Assembly: GCF_001307035.1 (NCBI RefSeq)
Contig: NZ_LKIU01000006.1
Location: forward strand, 184,388-248,387
Source of the DNA: Arthrobacter sp. Edens01
Lineage (GTDB): Bacteria > Actinomycetota > Actinomycetes > Actinomycetales > Micrococcaceae
Length of the DNA stretch: 64,000 nt
Direction of reading: 5' to 3'
Position numbers and translations under genes: made by a program. The notes beneath the pieces are model-generated. The model was not told the DNA's origin, ran no database searches, and saw only the letters and a program-made list of their open reading frames with translations. Below, one piece after another: positions 8,699-16,832 of this stretch (position 1 is the stretch's first letter; each line of letters starts with the position of its first letter).

Positions 8699-8742
8699 GA
8701 ACTCGCCGCCGTCACTGCCCCCGTGGCCTAGGTCCGAGGCTG
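8699..8742 (+). repeat. Right 44-bp direct repeat: orphan 3' end of a reductase gene
   Basis: This copy encodes ELAAVTAPVA followed by a TAG stop in the same frame as the end of the gene at 6379-7083, but it has no gene body in front of it. It is therefore a displaced gene end. It lies 65 bp before the start of the paralogous reductase at 8808, so the original order was probably reductase, short spacer, reductase. Confidence 0.85.
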
Positions 8743-8807
8743 GGACCCGGGAATTATCCCCGGCCGACGTTGCTTGCACACACCACAACCACCGAAGGGA
8801 TGCAGAC

Positions 8808-9524
8808 ATGGCGACACTGGGAATCATCGGAAGCGGAAACATTGGATCGGCTGTGGCACGGCTGGCCGTGGCAGCGGACATAAACGTGGTCATCGCGAAT
8901 TCACGCGGTCCGGAATCCCTGCAGGATCTGGTCGCTGAGCTGGGCCCGCTGGCCAAGGCCGGAACGGTGGAAGAGGCAGTCAACGCCGGCGACGCCGTCG
9001 TGCTCTCAATCCCGCTTATGGCGGTGAAGAACCTTCCCGAGGGACTGCTGGCCGGCAAGCTGGTGCTGGATACAAGCAACTACTACCCCTCCCGGGACGG
9101 ACGCATCCAGGAACTGGATGACAGCACCGTGACCACAAGCGAAATGGTGAGGGACCAGCTGGGCGGGGCCCGCTACGTCAAGGCGTTCAACAATATTCTT
9201 GCGGCGCATATCCCAGCCCTGGCCCGCCCCGCCGGAACGGACGACCGCACTGCGCTGCCGATCGCAGGTGATGACGCCGCTGCCAAGTCGGAGGCCGCAG
9301 CCATCATCGGACAGCTTGGCTTTGACACGGTCGACGCCGGAACGCTGGCAGAGAGCTGGCGGTTCGAGCCGGACACCCCGGCTTATGGGCGGATCTATTT
9401 CTCGGACCCCAACGCCTCCGATCAGCAGCTTGCGAGCACCCCTCCCGGCGTGACGCCCTCGGAACAGGTCCGGTCAGCGCTCGACGCCGCCACCCGGGTG
9501 AACGTGGCGGAGCGCCGGTTCTAG
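8808..9524 (+). CDS. NADPH-dependent F420 reductase-like Rossmann oxidoreductase (paralogue)
   Basis: A 238-residue protein with an N-terminal dinucleotide motif TLGIIGSGNIGSAVARLAV and a following NSRGPESL loop typical for NADP phosphate binding. It also has VVLSIPLMAVKNLP, LDTSNYYPSRDG and a AFNNILAAHIPALARP segment, all as in the bacterial NADPH-dependent F420 reductase/FNO-like family. The upstream paralogue shares the fold but is clearly diverged. ATG at 8808 follows GAAGGGA. The substrate is unknown; the luciferase-like gene nearby would be a plausible F420 or FMN user. Confidence 0.83.
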   Translation: MATLGIIGSGNIGSAVARLAVAADINVVIANSRGPESLQDLVAELGPLAKAGTVEEAVNAGDAVVLSIPLMAVKNLPEGLLAGKLVLDTSNYYPSRDGRIQELDDSTVTTSEMVRDQLGGARYVKAFNNILAAHIPALARPAGTDDRTALPIAGDDAAAKSEAAAIIGQLGFDTVDAGTLAESWRFEPDTPAYGRIYFSDPNASDQQLASTPPGVTPSEQVRSALDAATRVNVAERRF

Positions 9525-9531
9525 ACGCGCA

Positions 9532-10002
9532 TCAGAGGACACGGATCAGGCGAAGGGTGAACAGTCCCACGGAGATCACGACCGCAGCGACGGACACCCA
9601 CAGGGCAGCCCGCTGCAGGGACCGGTTTCCGGCATGCTGGCGCAGCCTCAGGACCGCCCACGTGAGCATGGCGATGGAGAGCAGCGGAAACACGTAGAAC
9701 ACCAGGCCTGCGACCGAGCCGGCAAGCAACCAGACGTCCGCCCAGGACCTGGCTGCTGCCGGCGCCGGGACGGCGGGTGCGGCGGTGCTCGCGGCGGCCA
9801 CGTCCTCCACCGGACCAAAATCGGCGATGACGCGCTCAGCGGTCTGCTCGGAGTTCCCGTGCAGGCTGAGCATCTCCGCCGCGTGCTCACGCATGGCCTG
9901 GACCGTCTCGGCGTGTTCCCGCGGGTCCGAGCCCGTCAGCGCCCGGTCCAGGTCGGCGAAGTATGCCTCCAGCAGTTCCGGCATTCTTTCGGTGGTGCTC
10001 AT
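9532..10002 (-). CDS. HAAS-domain membrane protein (PadR partner)
   Basis: A 156-residue protein. The N-terminal half is a helical HAAS-type domain (LLEAYFADLDRALTGSDPREH, then EHAAEMLSLHG, ending VIADFGPVEDVA), which is typically encoded beside PadR regulators. After an Ala/Pro linker there are two membrane helices (about residues 90-112 and 135-154). Its start overlaps the PadR stop by 4 nt, so the two are translationally coupled. Proteins of this arrangement are thought to be sensors or membrane partners acting with the PadR factor. Confidence 0.8.
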   Translation of the reverse strand: MSTTERMPELLEAYFADLDRALTGSDPREHAETVQAMREHAAEMLSLHGNSEQTAERVIADFGPVEDVAAASTAAPAVPAPAAARSWADVWLLAGSVAGLVFYVFPLLSIAMLTWAVLRLRQHAGNRSLQRAALWVSVAAVVISVGLFTLRLIRVL

Positions 10003-10340
10003 GAAGTCTCCTTAATAGCGGCTGTGACATCCGCGGCGAACACGTTCCAGGTGTGGGTAAAGATCTTCAACGCGGCCTCGCCCTCGCCGGTGAGGTGGTA
10101 ATAACGCCTGGGTGGTCCGACCGGCGACGGCTCCAGCGTGGTGGTGACCCATCCCTGCTGCCGCAGCCGTGAAAGCAGCGGATACAGGGTGCCTCCACTG
10201 GCGAACAGGATCTTTCCTTCCCCGAGGCGCTCGGCAATCTCCAGGCCATAGGCGGGTCCGGAACGCAGGCAGGCAAGAACGCAGTAGTCCACAGTGCCTT
10301 TGCGGAGCTGCGTCAAAACCGACTCACGGGATGGTGTCAT
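9999..10340 (-). CDS. PadR-family transcriptional regulator
   Basis: The 113-residue regulator has a single PadR winged-helix domain: LRKGTVDYCVLACLRSGPAY, then YGLEIAERLGE, ASGGTLYPLLSRLRQQGWV, and PPRRYYHLTGEGEAAL. This is the canonical series for the subfamily-2 (short) type. ATG at 10340 is preferred; a TTGCAT-rich palindrome lies 22 bp upstream and there is no clear Shine-Dalgarno sequence, so the mRNA may be leaderless. It heads an operon with the HAAS membrane protein and is divergent from the aldo-keto reductase. Confidence 0.9.
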   Translation of the reverse strand: MTPSRESVLTQLRKGTVDYCVLACLRSGPAYGLEIAERLGEGKILFASGGTLYPLLSRLRQQGWVTTTLEPSPVGPPRRYYHLTGEGEAALKIFTHTWNVFAADVTAAIKETS

Positions 10341-10361
10341 GCACTGCACGCTACTGGTAGC

Positions 10362-10376
10362 TTGCATTGCATGCAA
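10362..10376. promoter_or_regulatory. Candidate PadR operator
   Basis: TTGCATTGCATGCAA contains a 10-bp perfect palindrome (TTGCATGCAA) plus an extra TTGCAT half-site. It lies just upstream of the PadR start, the usual place for autoregulation. Binding is inferred from position only. Confidence 0.5.
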
Positions 10377-10512
10377 CCCCTCGGGTGCATTCATCCAGTG
10401 GCACGGTACCGCCCGGTGCGTGCCACGAAACCACGACGCCCATTCCGCTGGCCGGACGCACGCGGGACCATGGCAGGGGAAGAACGATCCGCCAATCCGG
10501 AGGAGCCGGACC

Positions 10513-11367
10513 ATGATCCTGAACGAAACCTATACCCTCGCCAACGGCGCCCCCATTCCCAAACTGGGGTTCGGCACCTGGTTCATTGAGGACGGAGCCG
10601 CTGCGCAGGCGGTGCAGGACGCGATTGGAATCGGCTACCGCAACATCGACACTGCGCAGGCCTACGGCAATGAACGCGGCGTCGGTGAGGGTGTGCGCTC
10701 CAGCGGTGTCCCGCGGGACGAGCTGTATGTCTCCAGCAAGCTGGCCGCGGAAATCAAGGATTACGACGGCGCTGTGTCAGCGATCGACGGATCGCTGACA
10801 CTGATGGGCCTGGAGTATCTGGATCTGATGATGATCCACAGTCCGCAGCACTGGAACGACTGGCGCGGCGGATCCTATGCCGAGGGAAACCGGGCAGCGT
10901 GGCGGGCGCTGGAGGAAGCGCACGACGCCGGGAAGCTGCGGTCCATCGGCGTCTCCAACTTTGAGCAGGCGGACCTTCAGAACATCTTCGCCGCGTGCAC
11001 CGTTCCTCCACAGGTCAACCAGGTGCTGCTCCACGTGGGAAACACGCCCACGGAACTGCTCGACTTCTGTACGGAGAACAACATGCTTGTGGAGGCATAT
11101 TCACCGATCGCGCACGGGGAGATCCTGGGCAACGCTGAGGTGGGCGTTATGGCGGAGCGGTACTCGGTCTCCGTGCCGCAGCTGTGCATCCGGTACGCCC
11201 TGCAGCTGGGCACCGTGCCGCTGCCGAAAACCACAAACCCCGAGCACATGCGCACCAACGCGGACGTTGACTTCGTCATCTCCGATGCGGACATGGAAGC
11301 CCTGCACGGGATGAGCGTGACCGACTACGGAAAGTCCGGCAAGTTCCCGGTGTTCAGCGGGAAGTAG
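10513..11367 (+). CDS. Aldo/keto reductase
   Basis: A 284-residue (alpha/beta)8 NADPH-dependent carbonyl reductase. The catalytic tetrad is visible: Asp and Tyr in NIDTAQAYGNE (about residues 45-55), Lys in YVSSKLAAE (near 78), and His in LMMIHSPQHW (near 112). The family signature GKLRSIGVSNF and the cofactor segment VPLPKTTNPEHM near the C-terminus are also present. Length matches the AKR5-type bacterial enzymes (2,5-diketo-gluconate reductase-like). The ATG at 10513 has AGGAG 8 nt upstream. It is divergent from the padR operon and could be its target, but the physiological substrate is unknown. Confidence 0.92.
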   Translation: MILNETYTLANGAPIPKLGFGTWFIEDGAAAQAVQDAIGIGYRNIDTAQAYGNERGVGEGVRSSGVPRDELYVSSKLAAEIKDYDGAVSAIDGSLTLMGLEYLDLMMIHSPQHWNDWRGGSYAEGNRAAWRALEEAHDAGKLRSIGVSNFEQADLQNIFAACTVPPQVNQVLLHVGNTPTELLDFCTENNMLVEAYSPIAHGEILGNAEVGVMAERYSVSVPQLCIRYALQLGTVPLPKTTNPEHMRTNADVDFVISDADMEALHGMSVTDYGKSGKFPVFSGK

Positions 11368-11380
11368 CTGTCTTCGGCGG

Positions 11381-11752
11381 CTAGGAAGCTGCCGCTTCTT
11401 CGCCGGGCGTCTCTTCCCAGCGGCGCGAGTACTGGCCGATTGGCTGCAGGGCGCGCAGCAGATCAATGCCGCGGCCGGTGAGGTGGTAGCGGATGCTTAC
11501 CGGCACGGTGGGTTCCACGATGCGTTCCACGAGTCCGTAGCCCTCAAGTTCACGGAGCCGGAGGGTGAGCATCCGTGCGGACAATCCCTGGACCCGGTTC
11601 TGAATCTCCGTAAACCGCTCGGCGCCGGTGCCCAGGGCCAGCAGGATGCCGCCCACCCAGCGCCGCCCAACAATCTCCATGACAGTGGTTAGCCGCATGC
11701 ATTGCTCATCATCGATGGTGAACGGCGGGGCTGGTCTGTTTTTTGACGTCAC
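11381..11752 (-). CDS. HxlR-family transcriptional regulator
   Basis: This 123-residue winged-helix protein has the HxlR pattern: VGRRWVGGILLALGTGAERFTEI (residues 28-50), LSARMLTLRLRELEGYGLVERI, then PVSIRYHLTGRGIDL. An N-terminal cysteine in DDEQCMR is placed as in the redox- or aldehyde-sensing members (YodB/HypR type), so thiol sensing is possible. The GTG start at 11752 lies inside a perfect inverted repeat, which suggests that the protein's own start region is the operator. It is divergent from the luciferase-like fusion gene. Confidence 0.9.
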   Translation of the reverse strand: MTSKNRPAPPFTIDDEQCMRLTTVMEIVGRRWVGGILLALGTGAERFTEIQNRVQGLSARMLTLRLRELEGYGLVERIVEPTVPVSIRYHLTGRGIDLLRALQPIGQYSRRWEETPGEEAAAS

Positions 11753-11767
11753 TTACGAAAAGTAAGT
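11751..11767. promoter_or_regulatory. Candidate HxlR operator overlapping the hxlR-like start codon
   Basis: ACTTACGAAAAGTAAGT has perfect 6-bp arms (ACTTAC/GTAAGT) around GAAAA, and a near copy of the right arm follows (CGCTTATG). It covers the GTG start of the regulator and lies 50 bp before the start of the divergent oxidoreductase gene. HxlR/YodB operators are commonly TACT/AGTA-type inverted repeats, so the motif fits the family. Confidence 0.65.
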
Positions 11768-11816
11768 CGCTTATGCGGTGGTTGTCAATGGTCCGGGGCG
11801 GGCAGATGCTGAAGGC

Positions 11817-14132
11817 ATGCCTGATTACCTGCACCCGCTTCGTTTTGGCAGCTTCATCACCCCGCTGGCTTCCGCGCCGCAGGTTCCAGTCGACCTGGCC
11901 CTGCTCAGCGAGGAGCTGGGCCTGGACCTGGTGACCTTCCAGGATCACCCGTACCAGCCGAAGTTCCTGGACACCTGGACCCTGCTCTCCTGGGTAGCTG
12001 CCAGGACCTCGCGCATCCATGTCTCGGGGAACGTGCTCAACCTGCCGCTGCGGCAGCCCGCGGTGCTGGCCCGCTCCCTGGCAAGCCTTGACCTGCTCAG
12101 CGGCGGACGGGTGGAACTCGGCATCGGTGCCGGGGGCTACCTCGACGCTATCGCAGCAATGGGAGCACCGAAGCTGACCGTGGGAAATGCAGTCAGCGGA
12201 CTGGAAGAGGCGCTGGATATCATCCGCGGAATCTGGGACTCCGAGAACCCTGAGCCCTTACGCGTGGAGGGCCAGTTCCACCGGGTGGACGGCGCCGCGC
12301 GGGGGCCGGCACCGGCTCATGACATCCCCATCTGGCTGGGGGCATACAAACCCAGGATGCAGCGAATCATCGGCCGGAAGGGCGACGGCTGGCTGCCCAG
12401 CCTGCCGTGGATGAAACCCGGCGACGTCGACCGCGGCAACCAGGTCATCGACGAATCCGCCCGCAAGGCAGGGCGGGACCCGCGGCAGATTACCCGTTTG
12501 CTGAACGTGACGCCGCAGTCCTCCGCGGAAGACCTGGCAGAACTGGCCACCGGGCACGGCATGAGCGTGTTCATCCTTGCCTCAGACGACCCGGCGGAGC
12601 TGCGGCGGTTTGCCGAAGTCACCGCGCCCCGGGTCCGTGACCGGGTGGCGCAGGCGCGGACGGCCCGAGCCCGTGCCGGCAGCGCAGTTCCGGAGTCAAT
12701 CCCGAATACGGTGCCGGGTTCCACCCCTGCTGAACCGGCACCGGCACGGACGTTCCATGGTGACCCGATCCCGGAAGCACTGGCTGCCCGGACAATGTTC
12801 CCGGGCGATCCGGGGTACGCCCGCTACACGTCCAGCTACTTCCGCGGCGCCCGGCCCGGCGTCGTCGTCCGCCCCGAAAATCCAGCCGAGGTGCAGGAAG
12901 CGGTGCGCTTCGCCGCCCGCCACCGGGATGTTCCGTTCGGAATCTTCAGTGCCGGGCACGGGCTCTCAGGCAGGTCGCTGAACACCGGTGGAATCGTGCT
13001 GGCGCTCGATGCGCTGAACTCCGTCACCGTCAGCGGCGGCAACAGGATTCAGGTGGGGCCGGGCGCTCGCTGGGGCGAAGTGGCCCAGGCGCTGGCACCC
13101 AAGGGACTGGCGGTCACCTCCGGGGACTACGGCGGAGTCGGCGTCGGAGGCCTGGCCACAACGGCCGGGTTCGGCTGGTTCGCCCGCGAACGCGGCCTGA
13201 CCATCGACTACCTGCGGTCCGTGGACGTTGTCACCGCAGACGGGGCCCTGGTGCACGCCAGCGCGGACGAAAACAGCGACCTGTTCTGGGCTGTACGCGG
13301 TGCGGGAGCGAACTTCGGTGCCGTCGTCTCCTTCGAATTCGAGGCGCACCCGGTAGCCGCTCAGGTGGGTTTCGCGATGCTCGTGTTCACACCCGATGAC
13401 GTCGCCGCGTTCCTGCAGGCGTGGGGAACCACCGTTGAGGCAGCGGATCCCATCGTCACCGGATCACTCATGGTGGGACTCGCCGGGGCCGGCAGGCCGT
13501 CCGCGGTCCAGGCGGTGATCGTGGTGGACTCCAGTGATCCGGACACCGTACTTGAGCAGCTGCAGCCCTTCGCCGGGCTGGCGCCGCTGGCCGACCAGCT
13601 GGTTCAGATGATGCCTTACACGGCCTTGATGGAGGTGCCGCTGACAGGCGAAGGGCAGTCCGGCAGAGGCGAGCCGCACGGCCATTCCGGCCTGGTCCGC
13701 CACCTGGACGCCGACGTTGCGCGCGGCCTGGCGGAAATCATGGCCACTGACCGGCCCTTCTTCCTCAGTGTCCGTTCGGCCGGGGGAGCCGTGGGCAGTT
13801 ATCCGGCCGACTCGACGGCGTTCGGCTGGCGGGATGCCAACTTCCTGATCTCCCTCCTGGGCGGCCGGTCCGACGACGTGCAGCAGCGCTGGCGCGACCT
13901 GCTTCCGCTGATGGAAGGCATGTACCTCAGCTTCGAAACGGACACCGGGCCCGACGTCGTTGCCCGCGCCTTCCCGCCCGGCTACCTGCTGCGGCTGCAG
14001 GCGCTCAAGGCAACCTGGGATCCGTCCGGACTGTTCCGCGACAACTTCTTCATCACCCCTGAACCGCAGCCGGCAGGCTCAGGTACCGGGCCCGGATCGG
14101 TCACGGCCGGCTCCACCTCGCGGGCGGTGTGA
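11817..14132 (+). CDS. Fused luciferase-like flavin monooxygenase / FAD-linked (BBE-type) oxidase
   Basis: A 771-residue two-enzyme fusion. Residues 1 to about 275 form an LLM-class TIM barrel: FGSFITPLAS, then VTFQDHPYQPKFLDTWTLLSW, GGRVELGIGAGG and IPIWLGAYKPRM. An Ala/Pro/Glu-rich linker follows (about 280-320). Residues about 320-755 form a PCMH-type FAD-binding oxidase of the berberine-bridge kind (VVVRPENPAEVQEAVRFA, FGIFSAGHGLSGRS, GDYGGVGVGGLATTAGFGWFA), ending in WDPSGLFRDNFFI. The usual His for covalent FAD is seen in SAGHGLSG. An FMN/F420 oxygenase passing its product to a flavin oxidase is plausible; the substrate is unknown. It is divergent from the HxlR gene. Confidence 0.85.
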   Translation: MPDYLHPLRFGSFITPLASAPQVPVDLALLSEELGLDLVTFQDHPYQPKFLDTWTLLSWVAARTSRIHVSGNVLNLPLRQPAVLARSLASLDLLSGGRVELGIGAGGYLDAIAAMGAPKLTVGNAVSGLEEALDIIRGIWDSENPEPLRVEGQFHRVDGAARGPAPAHDIPIWLGAYKPRMQRIIGRKGDGWLPSLPWMKPGDVDRGNQVIDESARKAGRDPRQITRLLNVTPQSSAEDLAELATGHGMSVFILASDDPAELRRFAEVTAPRVRDRVAQARTARARAGSAVPESIPNTVPGSTPAEPAPARTFHGDPIPEALAARTMFPGDPGYARYTSSYFRGARPGVVVRPENPAEVQEAVRFAARHRDVPFGIFSAGHGLSGRSLNTGGIVLALDALNSVTVSGGNRIQVGPGARWGEVAQALAPKGLAVTSGDYGGVGVGGLATTAGFGWFARERGLTIDYLRSVDVVTADGALVHASADENSDLFWAVRGAGANFGAVVSFEFEAHPVAAQVGFAMLVFTPDDVAAFLQAWGTTVEAADPIVTGSLMVGLAGAGRPSAVQAVIVVDSSDPDTVLEQLQPFAGLAPLADQLVQMMPYTALMEVPLTGEGQSGRGEPHGHSGLVRHLDADVARGLAEIMATDRPFFLSVRSAGGAVGSYPADSTAFGWRDANFLISLLGGRSDDVQQRWRDLLPLMEGMYLSFETDTGPDVVARAFPPGYLLRLQALKATWDPSGLFRDNFFITPEPQPAGSGTGPGSVTAGSTSRAV

Positions 14133-14241
14133 TCTTGCCGCGCTGACGGAATATCCGCGGCCGGGCTGCGGGTTGTTGCTGGGTGTACGAACGTCGGGAC
14201 AACCCCTGCCCTGATGCGATCGAGAGAAAGCACCCGTCCTA

Positions 14242-15318
14242 GTGAACCTGTTTACCCCGCTGACCGTCGGCACCATGGAACTGCCCAACCGGCTTGTCAT
14301 GGCCCCGCTGACCCGCATGCGCGCCAACCTCGACGGCGTCCCCACCGACATCATGGTGGACTACTACCGCCAGCGCGCCTCGCTCGGCCTCATTGTCAGT
14401 GAAGGCATTTACCCGTCCTTCACCGGCCAGGGCAACACCCGGATGCCCGGCCTGGTCACCGAAGAACACGTCGCCGGCTGGAAGCGCGTCACCGACGCCG
14501 TGCACGAAGCCGGCGGGCGGATCGTCGCCCAGCTGATGCACTCCGGCCGCGTCGGCCACGAGAACGTCAGCGGCCGCCAGCCGGTAGCTCCCAGCGCCAT
14601 CGCGCTCTCCGGTGAGGCACACACGTACGACGGAAAGCAGCCCTACCCGGTGCCGCACGCCCTGACCGAAGCCGAGCTTCCCGGCGTCGCACAGGAATTC
14701 GCTGCCGCCGCCGCGAACGCCATCAAGGCAGGGTTCGACGGCGTTGAGCTGCACGGTGCCAATGGCTACCTTCTGCAGGAATTCCTCTCACCCGTCTCCA
14801 ACACCCGCACTGATAACTACGGCGGATCCCCGGAGAACCGTGCCCGCTTTGTCCTGGAAGCCTTCCGGGCCGTAGTCGAGGCCGTCGGCGCAGAGCGCAC
14901 CGGCATTCGGATCTCCCCGGAGCACAACATCCAGGACGTGCTGGAAACCGACCGCGACGACGTGCTGGCCACCTACACGGCACTGGTGGACGGCATCGCA
15001 CCGCTGAAGCCGGCCTACCTCAGCATCCTGCACAAGGACCCGGCAGACGATTTGGTCCAGGAACTGCGCCGCCGCTTCGCCGGACCGGTCCTGCTGAACA
15101 CCGGCTTCGGTGTGGAGACCACCCGTGAGTCCGCCCTCGGGCTGCTGGATGAGGACCTGGCTGACGCCGTCGTCGTCGGCCGCCCGGCCCTCGCCAACCC
15201 GGACCTGGCCCGCCGCTGGCAGGAAGGCGCGGACCTGAATGCACCGGACTACTCCACGTTCTACACGGACGGCGCTGCCGGCTACACGGACTACCCGGAG
15301 CTGGCTCCGGTTTCCTAG
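14242..15318 (+). CDS. Old Yellow Enzyme-family alkene reductase
   Basis: The 358-residue FMN-dependent barrel enzyme reduces activated C=C bonds (enones, nitro compounds) with NADPH. Hallmarks are NRLVMAPLTRMRA near residue 17 (FMN-binding Thr), VAQLMHSGRVGH near 95, the active-site HGANGYLLQEFLSPVSNTRTD (His-x-x-Asn for the substrate oxygen, near 173), and the phosphate-binding VLLNTGFG near 275 with VVVGRPALANPD. Length is standard. The GTG start at 14242 is supported by GAGAGAAAG upstream. It lies 109 bp after the fused oxidase on the same strand, extending a small redox-detoxification block. Confidence 0.93.
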   Translation: MNLFTPLTVGTMELPNRLVMAPLTRMRANLDGVPTDIMVDYYRQRASLGLIVSEGIYPSFTGQGNTRMPGLVTEEHVAGWKRVTDAVHEAGGRIVAQLMHSGRVGHENVSGRQPVAPSAIALSGEAHTYDGKQPYPVPHALTEAELPGVAQEFAAAAANAIKAGFDGVELHGANGYLLQEFLSPVSNTRTDNYGGSPENRARFVLEAFRAVVEAVGAERTGIRISPEHNIQDVLETDRDDVLATYTALVDGIAPLKPAYLSILHKDPADDLVQELRRRFAGPVLLNTGFGVETTRESALGLLDEDLADAVVVGRPALANPDLARRWQEGADLNAPDYSTFYTDGAAGYTDYPELAPVS

Positions 15319-15371
15319 CCAGCCTGGTTCCGGCCGGCTGCAGCCGTGTGTTCTCCTGCAAATGGGAGGAA

Positions 15372-16696
15372 CTAGCGGCTGTGGTCGGCCGGGTCTGTCT
15401 CATCTGCGGACAGCGATTCCAGCCGGCGGAGGTCCTCAGGGTGCAGCCCCGGGTGCTTCCGCAGTGAGTCAAGGAGCAGGTTCATTTGCCGGTGCAGCGG
15501 TGCTGAACGTTCGGGACATCCTTCCTCGTTGACGTGGGTGATGAGCATGCGCAGCACCCGGAGCAGCGCGGCGGCAACCTCGGGCTGGTCCAGGCAGGCC
15601 TGGCGCAGCTGGTCAAATGCGTGGTCGACGTACTCCTCATGATCCAGGTTCCATGGCTGCACCAGGACTCGTCCTGCGCTGTCCCGGAGGGCTTCCGGAG
15701 CCAGCGGGGCAGTGAGGATGCCGCGAAGGAGGCTTCCAAGGCGGAGCGTGATTTCCACAGCAGTGGTGGGGTCGTTGATGGCCGAGCTGAGCGCACGCAG
15801 GCCGATGTCCACGAGCTGGCGGATCGCGAATCCGCGTCCTGCAGCATAGTGCGCGCATCGGCCACTTCGATGGCTCCCGCGAGTTCCTGCCGGCTCTCCC
15901 TCGAAGGCGCAGGCCATACGGACAGCAGGGGCTCATCCGCATGGACATACGCGCCGATGCGGCTTTCCAGCCGAACCGTAGTGCCAGGCGGAACTGCAGA
16001 CAGAAGACGGGTACTGTCCACCTGGCTAACCCATCCGCTGACGGGACAGCAGATCACGGCGGCATCTGCCGGCGGGTGGAAATCCCGCGGGTCCGCGGCC
16101 TGCAAACCCGCTGGTGCCTTGTCCAGCTCCGCGGCCACGCGACCGCCTTCCGCGGCGATTGCGCGGGCCAGGTTGCCGACCTGAAGCCCACGGGAGAGAT
16201 GGTCCAGGTGGGCGATGATGCCCACCACGGTGACCAGGGTGAGGACGACGGCTAGTGTCAGCGAAATCCGGGGTGCGTCAGCGGCAGGGTTTCCGCTGAG
16301 GCTGGGCAGGATCAGGATGCAATAGAAGAACGTTCCCACCAGCAGGCCGATCACGCCCTGGCTCAGGCGGTCCCGAATGAAGGACCGCATCACGCGCGGA
16401 GAGAACTGGCCGCTGGCCAACTGCAGGCTGACCACGGTTAGGGAGAAGACGACGCCGACGGTGGTGATCATTGCGCCCGCCACCGTGGCCAGCAGCCATG
16501 TGGCGGCATTGCTGCTCATGGCCAGGGTCAGCGGGATCGGGGCATCGTGGCCCAGGGCTCGGTCAAGGGCAGCAGCGCTGACCGCAAGGGCAATGCCCGC
16601 GAGCATCAACAGCGCCGGCAAAAGGAACAGTGACTCGGCGAAGCGGTAACGCATCGCTGCGGCGCGCATCCGCAAAGACTTTCCCCCACGTGACAT
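15372..16696 (-). pseudogene. DUF2254 membrane protein gene split by a frameshift
   Basis: Two overlapping frames together form one DUF2254 protein. The upstream frame gives the four-helix membrane part (FLLPALLMLAGIALAV, ITTVGVVFSLTVVSLQLASGQFSPRV) and the soluble part up to VADARTMLQDA. From about 15845 the family continuation (GFAIRQLVDIGLRALSSAINDPTTAVE) is found only in the other frame, which runs to a stop at 15372. Family proteins have QD-x-x-F-x-IRQLVDIALRALS here, so one base is missing near 15843, most simply a C in a GGAC-CGCGG context. Without it the first frame drifts into unrelated sequence. It may be a true mutation or a base-call error. The start at 16696 follows AAGGAGG at a long spacing. 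Confidence 0.82.
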
Positions 16697-16832
16697 TCGG
16701 CTCGAGACCTCCTTGACAGGTTTCGCCGTCGCCCGGCGGGGACCGGCGTCGAGTTTTTGAACCAGCCCGGACAGCAGGATATCCAGTCCTTCATAACGCC
16801 CCGCGACGGCGTCCAACTCCGTAGGCCGGCGT

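Larger units (their letters stand above)
7095..8742. mobile_element. Putative integrated cassette bounded by 44-bp direct repeats, single cargo gene
   Basis: The segment between the two direct repeats is about 1.65 kb, visibly less GC-rich than its surroundings, and contains one gene on the opposite strand (7148-8620). Insertion at the 3' end of a coding gene, with the end of the gene regenerated by the element, is the classic outcome of site-specific integration. No integrase, transposase or terminal inverted repeat is visible here. It may therefore be a non-autonomous element, a decayed one, or the product of recombination with a related strain's DNA. The boundaries are observed; the mobile interpretation is inferred. 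Confidence 0.55.

Noticed and set aside
7051..8742. Tandem gene duplication of the reductases as the sole cause of the 44-bp repeat
   Set aside because: The paralogue at 8808 is not similar enough at the DNA level, and the orphan repeat is upstream of it, not at its end. A lone third gene copy reduced to exactly its last nine codons is less simple than insertion.
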